Assembly (NCBI GenBank): GCA_002472275.1
Contig: DKRQ01000019.1
Location: 62,001-126,000 of the forward strand
Reading direction: 5' to 3'
Length of the DNA: 64,000 nucleotides
Source of the DNA: Caryophanales bacterium UBA7278
GTDB taxonomy: Bacteria > Bacillota_I > Bacilli_A > RFN20 > CAG-826
Part shown: positions 28,926 to 38,125 of the stretch, in pieces
Numbering within the stretch: position 1 is the stretch's first letter
How the letters are laid out: each line of letters begins with the position of its first letter
Position numbers and translations under genes: made by a program
Notes under the pieces: model-generated
The model's input: only the letters and a program-made list of their open reading frames with translations
Database searches by the model: none
What the model was told of the DNA's origin: nothing

Positions 28926-29401
28926 AAATCACCATTTACTGCATTGGTAAAATCAAAGAAGCCTATTTGGCTTCGGCGATTAAGGAATACGAGAAGAGGC
29001 TTTCGGGTTACGCCAAAATCGAGATCGTCGAATTCCCCGATGTGCCAATCCCCGAGAAGGCTTCCCCGGCGGTAGAAGAGGAAGTGAAAAGAAAAGAAAG
29101 CGCGCGTGTACTCGCAAAAGTAAAGGAAGGGGAATACCTCATTGGCCTTGACCTAAACAAAAAAGAGCCGACCTCTCCTGAGTTCGCCTCGTTGCTTGAT
29201 GCCGCGCTCATCAAAGGCGGCTCCAATGTTTCCTTTACGATCGGTGGGTCCCTAGGTCTTTCTGATGAACTGAAGAAACGCTGCGATGACTTCGTTTGCT
29301 TTGGGAAGATGACCTATCCCCATCAACTCATGCGCGTGATGCTATTAGAGCAGATCTATCGCGCCTTCAAGATCCTTAGAGGCGAGCCCTATCACAAGTG
29401 A
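28922..29401 (+). CDS. rlmH: 23S rRNA pseudouridine-1915 N3-methyltransferase
   Basis: Methylates pseudouridine 1915 of 23S rRNA on the ribosome; SPOUT-fold enzyme. The 159 residues have the standard length, with FTIGGSLGLSDEL near residue 104 (SAM-binding knot) and the conserved end MTYPHQLMRVMLLEQIYRAFKILRGEPYHK. It is the last gene of the gdpP operon. Its 3' end overlaps the convergent HAD gene by 10 nt. Confidence 0.96.
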   Translation: MKITIYCIGKIKEAYLASAIKEYEKRLSGYAKIEIVEFPDVPIPEKASPAVEEEVKRKESARVLAKVKEGEYLIGLDLNKKEPTSPEFASLLDAALIKGGSNVSFTIGGSLGLSDELKKRCDDFVCFGKMTYPHQLMRVMLLEQIYRAFKILRGEPYHK

Positions 29402-30198
29402 TCGATGAGGCCATAGTGGAGCATGCCCTTGGCCCAACCGTCATTATCGATGTCGTCGGTTACGAAATCGGCGACTTTTTTCGCTTCGGGGTGGCCATTG
29501 CCCATGCAGATGGACCTGCCGGTGAATTGGAGCATTTCCATATCGTTGAGGGCATCCCCGATCGAGAGAGCCTCACTAGGCTCGTAGCCGAAGTAATCGA
29601 GCACGGACATAATGCCTTTGGCCTTGTCCGAATCCTTAAGCATGATATCGACGGCGAATTCGTCCCAGCGGGCGGACTTGCAACCCTCTAGGTGAGGGAG
29701 GATGAGCTTTTCCTCGAATTCGTCGCAGAAGGCGATCATCTGATAGACGACGCGGTCGTAATGATCGGGGAAGGTGCGGGGTTGGGGGAATCTCGTCCTA
29801 TATTTCTCGTGGGCGGAGATGACCCTTTCGTCGATCATGTTGATGTGGCCTTCGTTTTCCTCGATGAGAGTGAGGCCGAACTTCAGCTTCTTGGCGAAGA
29901 GAATCATTTTGTCGACGACGGTGGAGGGGATCGGGTATTTGTAGATGATATTGCCATCGATGATCGCGTTGGAGCCGTTCATCGTGATGAGGCCATCGGG
30001 TTCGGTGAGGGCAAGGATGCCCGTCTTGCGGATTAGGTAATAGTTACGGCCAGAGCAAAGGAAAACCTTGATGCCTTTCGCCTGCATCTGCTTGATCGCC
30101 GAAATCGCCGAAGCGGGAATCTCGCCTTTTCGATGCGAGAAAAGGGTGCCGTCGATGTCGGAGAACACGATTTTCACTTGCTTTTCTTGTTTGGCCAT
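29392..30198 (-). CDS. Cof-type HAD-family phosphatase
   Basis: A 268-residue HAD hydrolase with the Cof/IIB cap. Motif I is FSDIDGTLF near residue 11, motif II is FLCSGRN near 56 and motif III/IV is SIGDALNDMEML near 217. Members dephosphorylate sugar phosphates or pyridoxal phosphate; the substrate is not predictable. The ATG lies 6 nt after a TAAAAT box that is part of a palindromic divergent promoter. Its end overlaps rlmH on the other strand. Confidence 0.88.
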   Translation of the reverse strand: MAKQEKQVKIVFSDIDGTLFSHRKGEIPASAISAIKQMQAKGIKVFLCSGRNYYLIRKTGILALTEPDGLITMNGSNAIIDGNIIYKYPIPSTVVDKMILFAKKLKFGLTLIEENEGHINMIDERVISAHEKYRTRFPQPRTFPDHYDRVVYQMIAFCDEFEEKLILPHLEGCKSARWDEFAVDIMLKDSDKAKGIMSVLDYFGYEPSEALSIGDALNDMEMLQFTGRSICMGNGHPEAKKVADFVTDDIDNDGWAKGMLHYGLIDHL

Positions 30199-30204
30199 CG
30201 TTTT

Positions 30205-30218
30205 ATTTTACTTAAAAT
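30205..30218. promoter_or_regulatory. back-to-back divergent -10 boxes
   Basis: ATTTTA-CT-TAAAAT: the minus-strand -10 (30205-30210) for the HAD gene is 6 nt from its ATG, and the plus-strand -10 (30213-30218) points at the unknown gene at 30259. The boxes are 2 nt apart. Confidence 0.5.
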
Positions 30219-30258
30219 AAGTCGGAGATGATTGCTCGGCTTATTGGTTGATAATCTT

Positions 30259-30597
30259 ATGACTTACGAAGAGTTTGACAAGTACCAAAGCGTAATTGAC
30301 CCCCTAAACCACCTGGTTCATTGCTATGAAGACAAGGAGGGGAACCGCTTCTACGTAGAGCCCGGATTCTATGATGGATTGCTCGGGTTCAAGGAGAAAC
30401 GGGCCGAGAGGTTTGCCGAGATCATGGAGGTGATCGACGAGGTCATCAAAAAGAACCATCGCGTCATCTTCACGGCCGACTTCGAAAACCCCTGGATCAG
30501 CAGGGAAGGCTATATCTACCGCGAAATTCACGACATCACCGACCCCCTAAGGATCTTCGTCGAAGACAAATCCCGCGGCTCGGATTACGGAGACTAA
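30259..30597 (+). CDS. conserved-looking small protein, unknown
   Basis: A 112-residue acidic soluble protein (MTYEEFDKYQSVIDPLNH at the start, AERFAEIMEVIDEVIKKNH in the middle). No family recognised. The frame is open to 30232, where a TTG follows a weak CGGAG; the Met at 30259 is the more natural start. A 7-codon frame with a leaderless-type ATG at 30228 (MIARLIG) ends 8 nt before it and could couple translation. A bidirectional terminator follows. Confidence 0.5.
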   Translation: MTYEEFDKYQSVIDPLNHLVHCYEDKEGNRFYVEPGFYDGLLGFKEKRAERFAEIMEVIDEVIKKNHRVIFTADFENPWISREGYIYREIHDITDPLRIFVEDKSRGSDYGD

Positions 30598-30604
30598 GGC
30601 AAAA

Positions 30605-30640
30605 GGAAAGGGAAGCCCAATCGGACTTCCCCTTTGCTTT
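30605..30640. terminator. bidirectional terminator between convergent genes
   Basis: A stem of GGGAAG (extended by A/T pairs) with CTTCCC, flanked by A- and T-rich arms; serves 30259 on plus and 30643 on minus. Confidence 0.7.
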
Positions 30641-30642
30641 GC

Positions 30643-31779
30643 TTATTGAGCGGGGCGGAGCGACTTCATCGTCATCCACATGATCCTCATGCCGAAGGTG
30701 AACATGAAGATGAGGACCGCGTAGTTAGTGAGGGCGAATCCCAGGGCAACCGAGAGGACGCCGGGGGTGAAGGAGGCCCAGCAAGCGATTTTGGTCGTGT
30801 CCCAGAAGGAGTAGATGCGGAAGGGGTTCTTCTTGCCGCGGGTCATGAGGAATAGCAATAACCCAAAGAGCAAGACGATGCCAGCGTCGATGCCCAGGAA
30901 GACGCCGGCGTTTTGGAGGGCGAGCGCGTTCTTGGTGTCCTCGAAGCTCGTATTCATGAATTTCGAGTAACGTTCGACGACGATGTCCGCGTATTGAGTG
31001 GAAGGAGCCCATCCTCCGCCTTCGATGGTGCCGATTTCTACGCCTGCCTCATTCTTAGGAATGAAGGAGGAGAGTTTGAATCCAGCGAGTTTCTTATAAG
31101 AACCAACGAGGCCGGTGCCGGTGGTAAGAGAGGTGGAAGCCCTCTTGCGGAAACGGACGGATTGTTTGCCAAAGGCGATGTAGGAGTGCTCAAAGAGCTT
31201 CATTTCGGTTCCGTCTTCGGCTTTGCTCCTATAAGCACCGGTGTCGACGTTTTTGTTGGCATCGATCGCGGCGAAGAAGTCGGCGTCGCTAGCGAAGCTA
31301 TGCTCGTCGTTGGCGTTGAAGAAGACCTCGAATTCGGGAAGACCGGTGGAGGGGTTGATGTCCGCATACCATTTATGGAGGGTCGGTTCGGCTTCAAGAG
31401 GATCTTTCCAGGTGGAGTAGAGGCCTTCCACGGAGGTATAGGTCAATTTGCCGTCTTGGCTGATTTCGAGCTCGATGCCCGATTTGGCGAGGGCGTGGGT
31501 GAAATCCATGAGGCCGGTTTCGTAGCCGTAGCTAGCGCCGGAGAAGACGTAGTTCTTGCCCTCAACCCTCCAGTTGGTGACAAAGGAAGGGATGATCGCG
31601 AGCAAAACGGAGATGATCGCGATGAAGGGAGGAAGGACGTTCCAAGCACCACCCCATTCTCTGGCGGCCTTGATGCAGCAGTCGTTGTTGATGATCGTGC
31701 CGAAACCAACGCGGAGTTTTTCCGCCGCTTCGGGGGACAACTTGGACTTGGATTTTTTCTTGTTTTTGTTATTCGACAT
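30643..31779 (-). CDS. multi-pass membrane protein, unknown
   Basis: A 378-residue protein. A Lys/Ser-rich N-terminus is followed by one membrane segment (about residues 50-72), a large extracytoplasmic domain (about 75-285), and three membrane segments packed near the C-terminus. The layout resembles DUF1189-like proteins of Bacillota, but no signature could be confirmed. The frame is open upstream to 32334 through the divergent gene; the Met at 31779 after an AAGG site is the sensible start. Confidence 0.6.
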   Translation of the reverse strand: MSNNKNKKKSKSKLSPEAAEKLRVGFGTIINNDCCIKAAREWGGAWNVLPPFIAIISVLLAIIPSFVTNWRVEGKNYVFSGASYGYETGLMDFTHALAKSGIELEISQDGKLTYTSVEGLYSTWKDPLEAEPTLHKWYADINPSTGLPEFEVFFNANDEHSFASDADFFAAIDANKNVDTGAYRSKAEDGTEMKLFEHSYIAFGKQSVRFRKRASTSLTTGTGLVGSYKKLAGFKLSSFIPKNEAGVEIGTIEGGGWAPSTQYADIVVERYSKFMNTSFEDTKNALALQNAGVFLGIDAGIVLLFGLLLFLMTRGKKNPFRIYSFWDTTKIACWASFTPGVLSVALGFALTNYAVLIFMFTFGMRIMWMTMKSLRPAQ

Positions 31780-31845
31780 AGGCAGACCTTTGCTTAAGCA
31801 AACTAAACGATACACGATAGGAGCCCAAAATGGAAATGGAATCGA

Positions 31846-31851
31846 TATAAT
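31846..31851 (+). promoter_or_regulatory. -10 box, leaderless start of 31859 gene
   Basis: A perfect TATAAT, 7 nt before the ATG at 31859. Confidence 0.55.
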
Positions 31852-31858
31852 ATCGAGG

Positions 31859-32341
31859 ATGGCAAAAGGTAACAAAGGCAACGCAATCCTATGTATGCTC
31901 TCGAGTATTTTTGTACTCGCGGCGGCTGGCTTTTCCTTTCTAGGCCTAGCTTCCGCTACCGGCAATAGCGGTCCTATCGTCGTCCCGACCATCACCTTGA
32001 TCGGGGGTGGGGAGTTAAGCGTCGTCGAGGCTGGCGGGAGCAGCTCGCTTTCGTTTTCAATCAACATCCCGATTCTGGTGACCGCGCAGGTGTTTTTGCT
32101 CTCGTTCCTTTCCTGCCTTTTATCCGTTGGTTCAAGAAAAACTGGGGTTATTGCGGCGATTTTTCTCTTTATTTCCCTTGTTTTGGCCGCTCTTTCGCTT
32201 TCCTTTGTTAGTTGGGTGAACCCTGCAATTCCCGCCTCTTCGATTAAGCCGGCGCTAGGATATTTCCTGCTCATCGGTTGCATCGGAGCCGCGTTCTTGC
32301 TCGAACTCCTCGCCGTCGTTTTCGTCAAAACCAAGAAATAA
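31859..32341 (+). CDS. four-segment membrane protein, unknown
   Basis: A 160-residue protein with four hydrophobic segments (about residues 9-30, 55-80, 84-108, 127-155). A longer frame from 31556 runs antisense through the divergent gene, so the leaderless Met at 31859 is preferred. No family recognised. Confidence 0.6.
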   Translation: MAKGNKGNAILCMLSSIFVLAAAGFSFLGLASATGNSGPIVVPTITLIGGGELSVVEAGGSSSLSFSINIPILVTAQVFLLSFLSCLLSVGSRKTGVIAAIFLFISLVLAALSLSFVSWVNPAIPASSIKPALGYFLLIGCIGAAFLLELLAVVFVKTKK

Positions 32342-32439
32342 GTTACGGCTTTCGCTTGGTTTGCACGGTTAAATCAAGGGTAATCTGACGATAGTTTTTC
32401 CGAGCCGATTGAAACCGGAAAGCTCATCCTTCATTATTC

Positions 32440-32814
32440 TCATCCCGCCGCTTCAAACAACGTATTGCGGAATGTATCGTTTGCCGAAACCGTATGGCAT
32501 GGGCTGGCTTGGGCTAAGCGTCCCCGACATATCCTCCTTTCCGCGATACCATTCGCAAATCGATCATCCCCGACGAAGCGGTAGCGGACGTCCACGCGTA
32601 TCGACGCCTTGGACTTCGCCTTGGCCCTCTTGGCGGCCCTGACATTCTTAGAGATGTCCCTGTACCACTCGTTCATGATATTCCTGAACGGGGTCGTTTC
32701 GGGGATGTCCACGCGACGGGAGGAGGCGCCTGATTCTTCACGGTTCTTTAGCAAGAGCCAAAAAGAACCGCTGCGGCCAAAGGAAAACGGCCATGTCGGC
32801 CGCATTCCTCGCAA
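32440..32814 (-). pseudogene. large serine recombinase remnant
   Basis: The frame contains PFRNIMNEWYRDISKNVRAAKRAKAKS, closely matching the conserved stretch in large serine recombinases (family form F.NI.NEWY..D.SRK.RA...AK). Downstream, fragments resembling the next motifs (GGYVGDA and PMPYGFGKRY, as in GxYxGxxPPYGY) occur in other frames with stops, so the gene is broken. Catalytic N-terminal and zinc-ribbon C-terminal parts are missing. It lies just beyond the RHS/immunity genes and may mark an old insertion. Confidence 0.55.
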
Positions 32815-32831
32815 GGCCGCCCCGACGGGGC

Positions 32832-33269
32832 TTAGATGTTATTCCGTTTTCTAATCTCAGTGATCAAGGCATCGGACGCCTGACACTTTGGTAATTTGAT
32901 CACGGAATCTCCACCATGGATTTCATAGCATTCCATCGTCTCTGCCGTTCCAATGGAGACCATGTCCATGACCCCCTCATCCACCGAGGAGATTTGGGAA
33001 ACCATAATCGTTTTCGTGCCTCTGAAAAGTTTTGAGACGATTATCGCATCCTCACTCACTCTCCAATTCGCCCAACCATCGAATATCGCATAGACGATCC
33101 CAACCGCCACGGAAAGGGAGAGCAGGATTCCAGATGCGACAATCCCTAAAGGGATCCCGGAAGCTAAGCTGACGATGAAACCGGCAAGGAAAAGGGACAG
33201 GGATGCCGCGAAGACAATCGTGTTCACGATCGAAAGAGATAGATGGAAAAAATTCCGTTTAGCTTTCAT
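32832..33269 (-). CDS. small membrane protein, candidate RHS immunity protein
   Basis: A 145-residue protein with two closely spaced membrane segments (about 10-32 and 36-62) followed by a soluble PH-like domain (WRVSEDAIIVSKLFRGTKTI onward). Its ATG overlaps the RHS stop by 4 nt (ATGA), so it is translated with it. Position and size fit a cognate immunity protein for the RHS C-terminus, but this is inferred only from context. The frame extends to 33464 inside the RHS gene without a ribosome site. Confidence 0.6.
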   Translation of the reverse strand: MKAKRNFFHLSLSIVNTIVFAASLSLFLAGFIVSLASGIPLGIVASGILLSLSVAVGIVYAIFDGWANWRVSEDAIIVSKLFRGTKTIMVSQISSVDEGVMDMVSIGTAETMECYEIHGGDSVIKLPKCQASDALITEIRKRNNI

Positions 33270-36200
33270 GAGAGATAGTTTACCAATTGGCTTTCGGCGA
33301 ATTTCATCGGCCAGGAGAAAACGAACTTCACGCCCTTCCGAAGAGCACGCGTTATCCATTTGCCGGAGCCGAGAACCAGTTTTGAGACGCCGCCGGCGCC
33401 ATAAGTGATCATGCCAGCGGCTATTCCCATGAAGCCACTTCCAAAGGCCTCCCCCCAATCCCATTCAGATCCGTGGCCAAACGTCTCGACGGCGTAGGCG
33501 CCGACTCCGCCTGCGAAGGAAACGGTTGAACTGGCACCGAGCCATGTTAAAGCCTGCGCCCCGGTGATCGATGCGCTGCCTCCAAGGAAGCCACCAAGCG
33601 CCGCTCCGCCAGCGCCGCCGGCAAATCCTAACGCGCCGCCAATTACTGCCTGTCGCCAAAAGGCGGCCCAATCAAATTTACCCCAGTCGAAATCATTCTT
33701 AATTAATTGTTTGCCCATTTCGAAACCGCCGGTCAAAGCAGCACCAACAGCCAATCCAATCAGAGCGGCTACCAAAATCGGCATGTGGCCCATGCTGTCG
33801 GAATATGTCACGGGGTCGTTGAGACAGTAGACATAAGGGTTTGTGCCCCCGATTTGCTTAATATTCAAATATTCCGGGGAATCCGGGCTAATGAATCGCC
33901 TTAGATTTGGGGAATACCATCTTGATCCGCAAAGGTACAAACCCGCGCAGTCCAACCAGAAATAACCTTTGTATCGAATGGGGTTGATGTTTCCGATTGC
34001 CGTCGGTGAAGTTTCGTCGTCCCCGTCAGCTTTTAGGACTTTAAAACGACCGAAAGAATCATATGCGTAAAGATTTTTCAGACCTGAGGAACCAACGATG
34101 CCTGCGACATTCCCAAGCGCGTCGAAGACATAAGTATAGTCCTCACTTATCCCGTTTTGGACGTGGCGGAAGCCGAACAATCCCGTTGGCCCATATAGGA
34201 ACCATATGTCCCCGTTGGCGGGGTCTTTAACGCCAATAAGTTCCCCGTCCGCTCCCCGAATCAGATGCGTGGTGGAACCGGAGACGGAATATTTGCAAAG
34301 CCTGCCGGACATATCATAAAACATGTTCGCGGCCCCATAAGAAGCGAGCTTGCCACATACCCAACTGAGGCTTTGGCCTTCAATGGAGGTCGGATAGCCG
34401 GAGCTAGATGAGATTGAGCCATCGCTGGTAGAAACTAAGGAAGGACCCCAGGATTGATCATAGGAAAAAGTCTTTTCGTTGGAAACAGAGGGGTTGGCCG
34501 CGGTTGTATAGGCGCAGGATTGAATTGCGCTGATGTTGCCCGAGGAATCATATTCATAAGTGATAGTGCGGCCATAGAGGGCAGAATCTTCTCGTACGAT
34601 CCGTCCGTTCGTGTCATAGAAAAAGCGGTCGATTCCAGAAACTGCACCAACAAAGGATCTAGTGGAAACTCTTCCTATGGAGTCATAGGCCATAGTTTCG
34701 CCCAGCAGGAAACCGTTTTGGCAACCAGTTGATTTGTAAGAAATATAAGGCAGCGAAGTTGGCGTGTTACCGATGCTCCTTTGGAGGTAAGTCAGGTTTT
34801 GGGAGACAGAAGTCAAACCGATTGAATTTGAGGTCGAGCTCAGGCGACCAAAAGGATCGAATGTCACCGAACTTGAAATCGTCGCCATTGAAGCCCCGCT
34901 ACCAATAGAACCCACCATCGAGGAGAGGATATCGGTCCCTTTGACATAGGAGAAAGAAAGGGACAACGGGGTTCCCAGCCTGCCTTCAGAAACGGAGGAA
35001 ACACGGCCTAAGCTATCGCGCGAATAGGATGCCGACACTATTCCGCCAAGTAGAGGACTTTGATAAACCGCCGAAAAACCAGAAACAGCTCCGTATTGAT
35101 CGTATGTGTATATACGACTGTATTCCCCGTTGTTTTGACTTTCAGAAAGAACCGGACCATAACCGCAGAGATTCGTGATGGAGTAACCATAGTTAATCGT
35201 TCCTGATGGGATTGTCGATCCGCCGTTGCTAATGGTTAGTGATGTTGGTTTTCCGAATGGGTTAAGTGACGCCGCAGCGGTTATCGTGCTTTGCAAGCCC
35301 CAATAGGTCGTTATCGAATCTCCCGACGAGGAATATGCCGGGTTGGTTGTCACCAATTGCGAGAAGTTGGATGTTTGGGCAGTATAAAGACATCCATTTC
35401 CATAAATGAACGAAATCTGCCCGATTCCACCGCCCATTCGGACAATTTGCTCAACGGACCAACTTTGCCAAACGGAAGAGACGTCTTGATCATAATGCGT
35501 CGGATTTCCTTTGACGTCATAACCATTTAGGATCACTCCTTCCGAAGAGGCAGAACAGGTTTCGGTGCTTGGGTGCAGGGCATTGCCCGTGTAGGAATAG
35601 GACCACGACACATCGGAAGAAGGCCCGTCGTCGGTTCTTGAAGAAACTCGCCGTTTGGAATCGTATGAATAATGGATGTTTGGCCCGGCAGATCCGTCGG
35701 AGGCCAAAACATAAACCCAAGAGGGGAGTCCGTTTGAGTTATATTGGGTATTCGTTTTCCCGAATTGGTTTTCTTCTTCATATGGGCGCAGTAAAGAGTC
35801 CATTTTTTTGGATTCAACAACCTCGTCGGTGCCATCCATTACGGATTTTTGAAGAATGAGGTTGTACATTGAGCAAGACACGCCGTGCACAATCTCGTTT
35901 CCGCGTTCGTCTTTGGTGAGGAAGGCGACTTCCGACCCACTTATTTGTTGGTAGTGGCTAGAAGTCCCATAGGCATATGCGCCCCAATAGGCGCGACGCA
36001 ATCCATCGGCAAAAACGATATATTGGTTTCGGAGCCTTAGCGAGGCGTTTGCAACCGCATCTTTTTTTGTGATTCCGCCGACTCGATTGCCAACACCAAT
36101 CAAATACAAGGACCCGTTTCTGGATAATCTCGTCCAATTTCTCGAAAGCCTCGGTCCGAACGATCCGCTTGAATCTGCAATCATAAAAGAGGATTCTTCC

Positions 36201-37942
36201 TGAACCAGCAGCAGCGAAAAAGACAGCAGCTTTCCTTGCCCCCTCATATTGGCAGATGACCATATGTCGAGCTCGATGACGCCGCAATCGGATTGAGGGG
36301 TGAAAAAGCAATAACCCAAGGTTGTTCTCTTCATCCCGCCTTGGAAAGTGATGGTGGGTGAGGTTAACGAAGTATCGTTTATCCCTACCGCAAGAGTTAC
36401 GGAGCGGCCGCGGCGAGTCCCATCCAATTGAAACCAATTGGGAAATTCCATTTCCGCGATTGCACAGTAAGTGCAACCGGCCCGGAGATTTGCCGAACCA
36501 TGAACATGAACGATTTGGGAGCCAGACAGTATTTGAGGGTTCGAAGACGAAATTGGGAAATTGAGTGTCAGGGGGCCAGAGAAGCGTTTGAAGTATCCTT
36601 TTGCGTCAAGGGCAGGGGAAGAAAAGGCTTCTTCCGGTTTTGGAAACGCGGTCATTAGGCCATCCCCAGAAAGACTGGTTGTTTCAAGCGAACTGTCAAA
36701 GGCGATTTTGGTTTGAATCCCGTGAAAATCGGTGGATGCGGTCAAGAATGGTGAATAATCGATTGTGTCGCTTTCTCGCATACTGAAGGAGGTGCCTTGC
36801 ACAACCCCAATCGAGAGAGAACGAGGGCGCTTTGTGGCGGTCAACCTGTAAATCAAGGCTTCCTCTGAAGAAGGGGTTTTATAGGAAAGCAAGCCATAGG
36901 CGTCTGCGGATACGGTATATGTCTCGCCGCTTCCGTAGGTGAAGCCCGTCCAAATCTCATTGGAATCCTTTGTAAAGGAAATGGAGATTCCGCTTCCTCG
37001 CGTCAAGTTGAGCCCCTCCATTCGAAGTTCGTTTCCCAGCTCATCGGTAGCCACCATCAAAGAGCTGGCCCAATAAACCGAAAGAACGGTTTTGCCGGCG
37101 GCGTCCACTTTGGTTATCAGCGAACCTCCCGGTAGAAAAACGTCATATGCCCCGGTGAAAGCATCATAAACGCGGGGTTCATTCGAATTCGACAAATCCA
37201 GGAACAAGCCACTTCCCCGCGGGTCAAAATACAAGGAGCTGGACCCGGGCATCGGCGAGAAAGCAATCGAAGAGCCATTGGCCCTTCTCAATATTTTGTT
37301 GGATACATTGAGCTCGTCCATGAAGGAAAGCGTGATCCCTTTCGGAAGCCCGTACCGAAGGACGGTATCGGCAAACAGCGAATCGTAGACGATAGAGACT
37401 GGATATGCAAAAACATTTGCAAACACGGGTTTTTCCAAGCGGATACGCCCGTCGGTTGCCCCAATTTGCACCGTGGTTCCATCGGCAAGCGACTTGGTGG
37501 AAATCGGGCAGAAGGGTCGGTCGCTCGGATTCCTCCAGACATCGATTTCCAGACGAGGTCTATAAGTTGGGGAAGCCAAGTGGGTATAGACGGACAAACT
37601 CCCGCTTTCTCCGGACGCGGTCTTCACTAAAGCAGTTACCGACGAAGAGCCTTGGTGTGCGATAAGGGAATCGGTTAGGTCAACATATAGAATATTTCCG
37701 GCATAAGAATCGAAACGATCGTGGGTCTCCCCCTCAAGATACCCTTCGAACGCGCCGGGGTTTGTCGCGGAGTTTTTGCAAAAGAGGAGGCGTGCTTCAA
37801 ACACCACATCAGTCGGTTTCAAGTCAAGATTGAAGGACATGGTAAGCTGGTCTGACCCCGATATTGTGGTGGTTGTTGACGAAGCCGGAGCCCCATTAAC
37901 CTTAACTTGCGAATTGCTGAAGATGAGTGTCTCAAGTGCCAT
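33266..37942 (-). CDS. RHS/YD-repeat protein, polymorphic toxin candidate
   Basis: A 1558-residue protein. The N-terminal half is beta-rich; YD repeats (GRVSSVSE, GRLSSTSN, GRVSTRSF, GRLCKYSV patterns) fill about residues 780-1300. The RHS core (GSRWYSPNLRRFISPDSPEY, NPYVYCLNDPV) lies near 1345-1385. The last 170 residues are Gly/Ala-rich and hydrophobic, ending RALRKGVKFVFSWPMKFAES, with no recognised nuclease motif, so a membrane-active tail is possible. The start at 37942 has AAGGAG; the Met at 37975 has none. No signal peptide. Codon use looks less GC-rich than the neighbours, suggesting acquisition. Confidence 0.85.
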   Translation of the reverse strand: MALETLIFSNSQVKVNGAPASSTTTTISGSDQLTMSFNLDLKPTDVVFEARLLFCKNSATNPGAFEGYLEGETHDRFDSYAGNILYVDLTDSLIAHQGSSSVTALVKTASGESGSLSVYTHLASPTYRPRLEIDVWRNPSDRPFCPISTKSLADGTTVQIGATDGRIRLEKPVFANVFAYPVSIVYDSLFADTVLRYGLPKGITLSFMDELNVSNKILRRANGSSIAFSPMPGSSSLYFDPRGSGLFLDLSNSNEPRVYDAFTGAYDVFLPGGSLITKVDAAGKTVLSVYWASSLMVATDELGNELRMEGLNLTRGSGISISFTKDSNEIWTGFTYGSGETYTVSADAYGLLSYKTPSSEEALIYRLTATKRPRSLSIGVVQGTSFSMRESDTIDYSPFLTASTDFHGIQTKIAFDSSLETTSLSGDGLMTAFPKPEEAFSSPALDAKGYFKRFSGPLTLNFPISSSNPQILSGSQIVHVHGSANLRAGCTYCAIAEMEFPNWFQLDGTRRGRSVTLAVGINDTSLTSPTITFQGGMKRTTLGYCFFTPQSDCGVIELDIWSSANMRGQGKLLSFSLLLVQEESSFMIADSSGSFGPRLSRNWTRLSRNGSLYLIGVGNRVGGITKKDAVANASLRLRNQYIVFADGLRRAYWGAYAYGTSSHYQQISGSEVAFLTKDERGNEIVHGVSCSMYNLILQKSVMDGTDEVVESKKMDSLLRPYEEENQFGKTNTQYNSNGLPSWVYVLASDGSAGPNIHYSYDSKRRVSSRTDDGPSSDVSWSYSYTGNALHPSTETCSASSEGVILNGYDVKGNPTHYDQDVSSVWQSWSVEQIVRMGGGIGQISFIYGNGCLYTAQTSNFSQLVTTNPAYSSSGDSITTYWGLQSTITAAASLNPFGKPTSLTISNGGSTIPSGTINYGYSITNLCGYGPVLSESQNNGEYSRIYTYDQYGAVSGFSAVYQSPLLGGIVSASYSRDSLGRVSSVSEGRLGTPLSLSFSYVKGTDILSSMVGSIGSGASMATISSSVTFDPFGRLSSTSNSIGLTSVSQNLTYLQRSIGNTPTSLPYISYKSTGCQNGFLLGETMAYDSIGRVSTRSFVGAVSGIDRFFYDTNGRIVREDSALYGRTITYEYDSSGNISAIQSCAYTTAANPSVSNEKTFSYDQSWGPSLVSTSDGSISSSSGYPTSIEGQSLSWVCGKLASYGAANMFYDMSGRLCKYSVSGSTTHLIRGADGELIGVKDPANGDIWFLYGPTGLFGFRHVQNGISEDYTYVFDALGNVAGIVGSSGLKNLYAYDSFGRFKVLKADGDDETSPTAIGNINPIRYKGYFWLDCAGLYLCGSRWYSPNLRRFISPDSPEYLNIKQIGGTNPYVYCLNDPVTYSDSMGHMPILVAALIGLAVGAALTGGFEMGKQLIKNDFDWGKFDWAAFWRQAVIGGALGFAGGAGGAALGGFLGGSASITGAQALTWLGASSTVSFAGGVGAYAVETFGHGSEWDWGEAFGSGFMGIAAGMITYGAGGVSKLVLGSGKWITRALRKGVKFVFSWPMKFAESQLVNYLS

Positions 37943-38125
37943 CTTGCTCTCCTTCTTGTGGTCTCTTCTTTTCATGATAGGTTCTACGGTTGTTTGGACA
38001 AGTGAAAAAGGTTTGAATCACATGTGATTTGCGTCATGAAACTGCGCCTATTTGGAAACCCCTTTCCCTTTCTCGTCAATCTAGATATAGTTATCTAGCC
38101 GAAAGGCGCTGGTTCTTTCACAAAT

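Noticed and set aside
31556..31858. Upstream extension of the 31859 gene
   Set aside because: It runs antisense through the divergent gene and past a perfect TATAAT placed 7 nt before the inner ATG.
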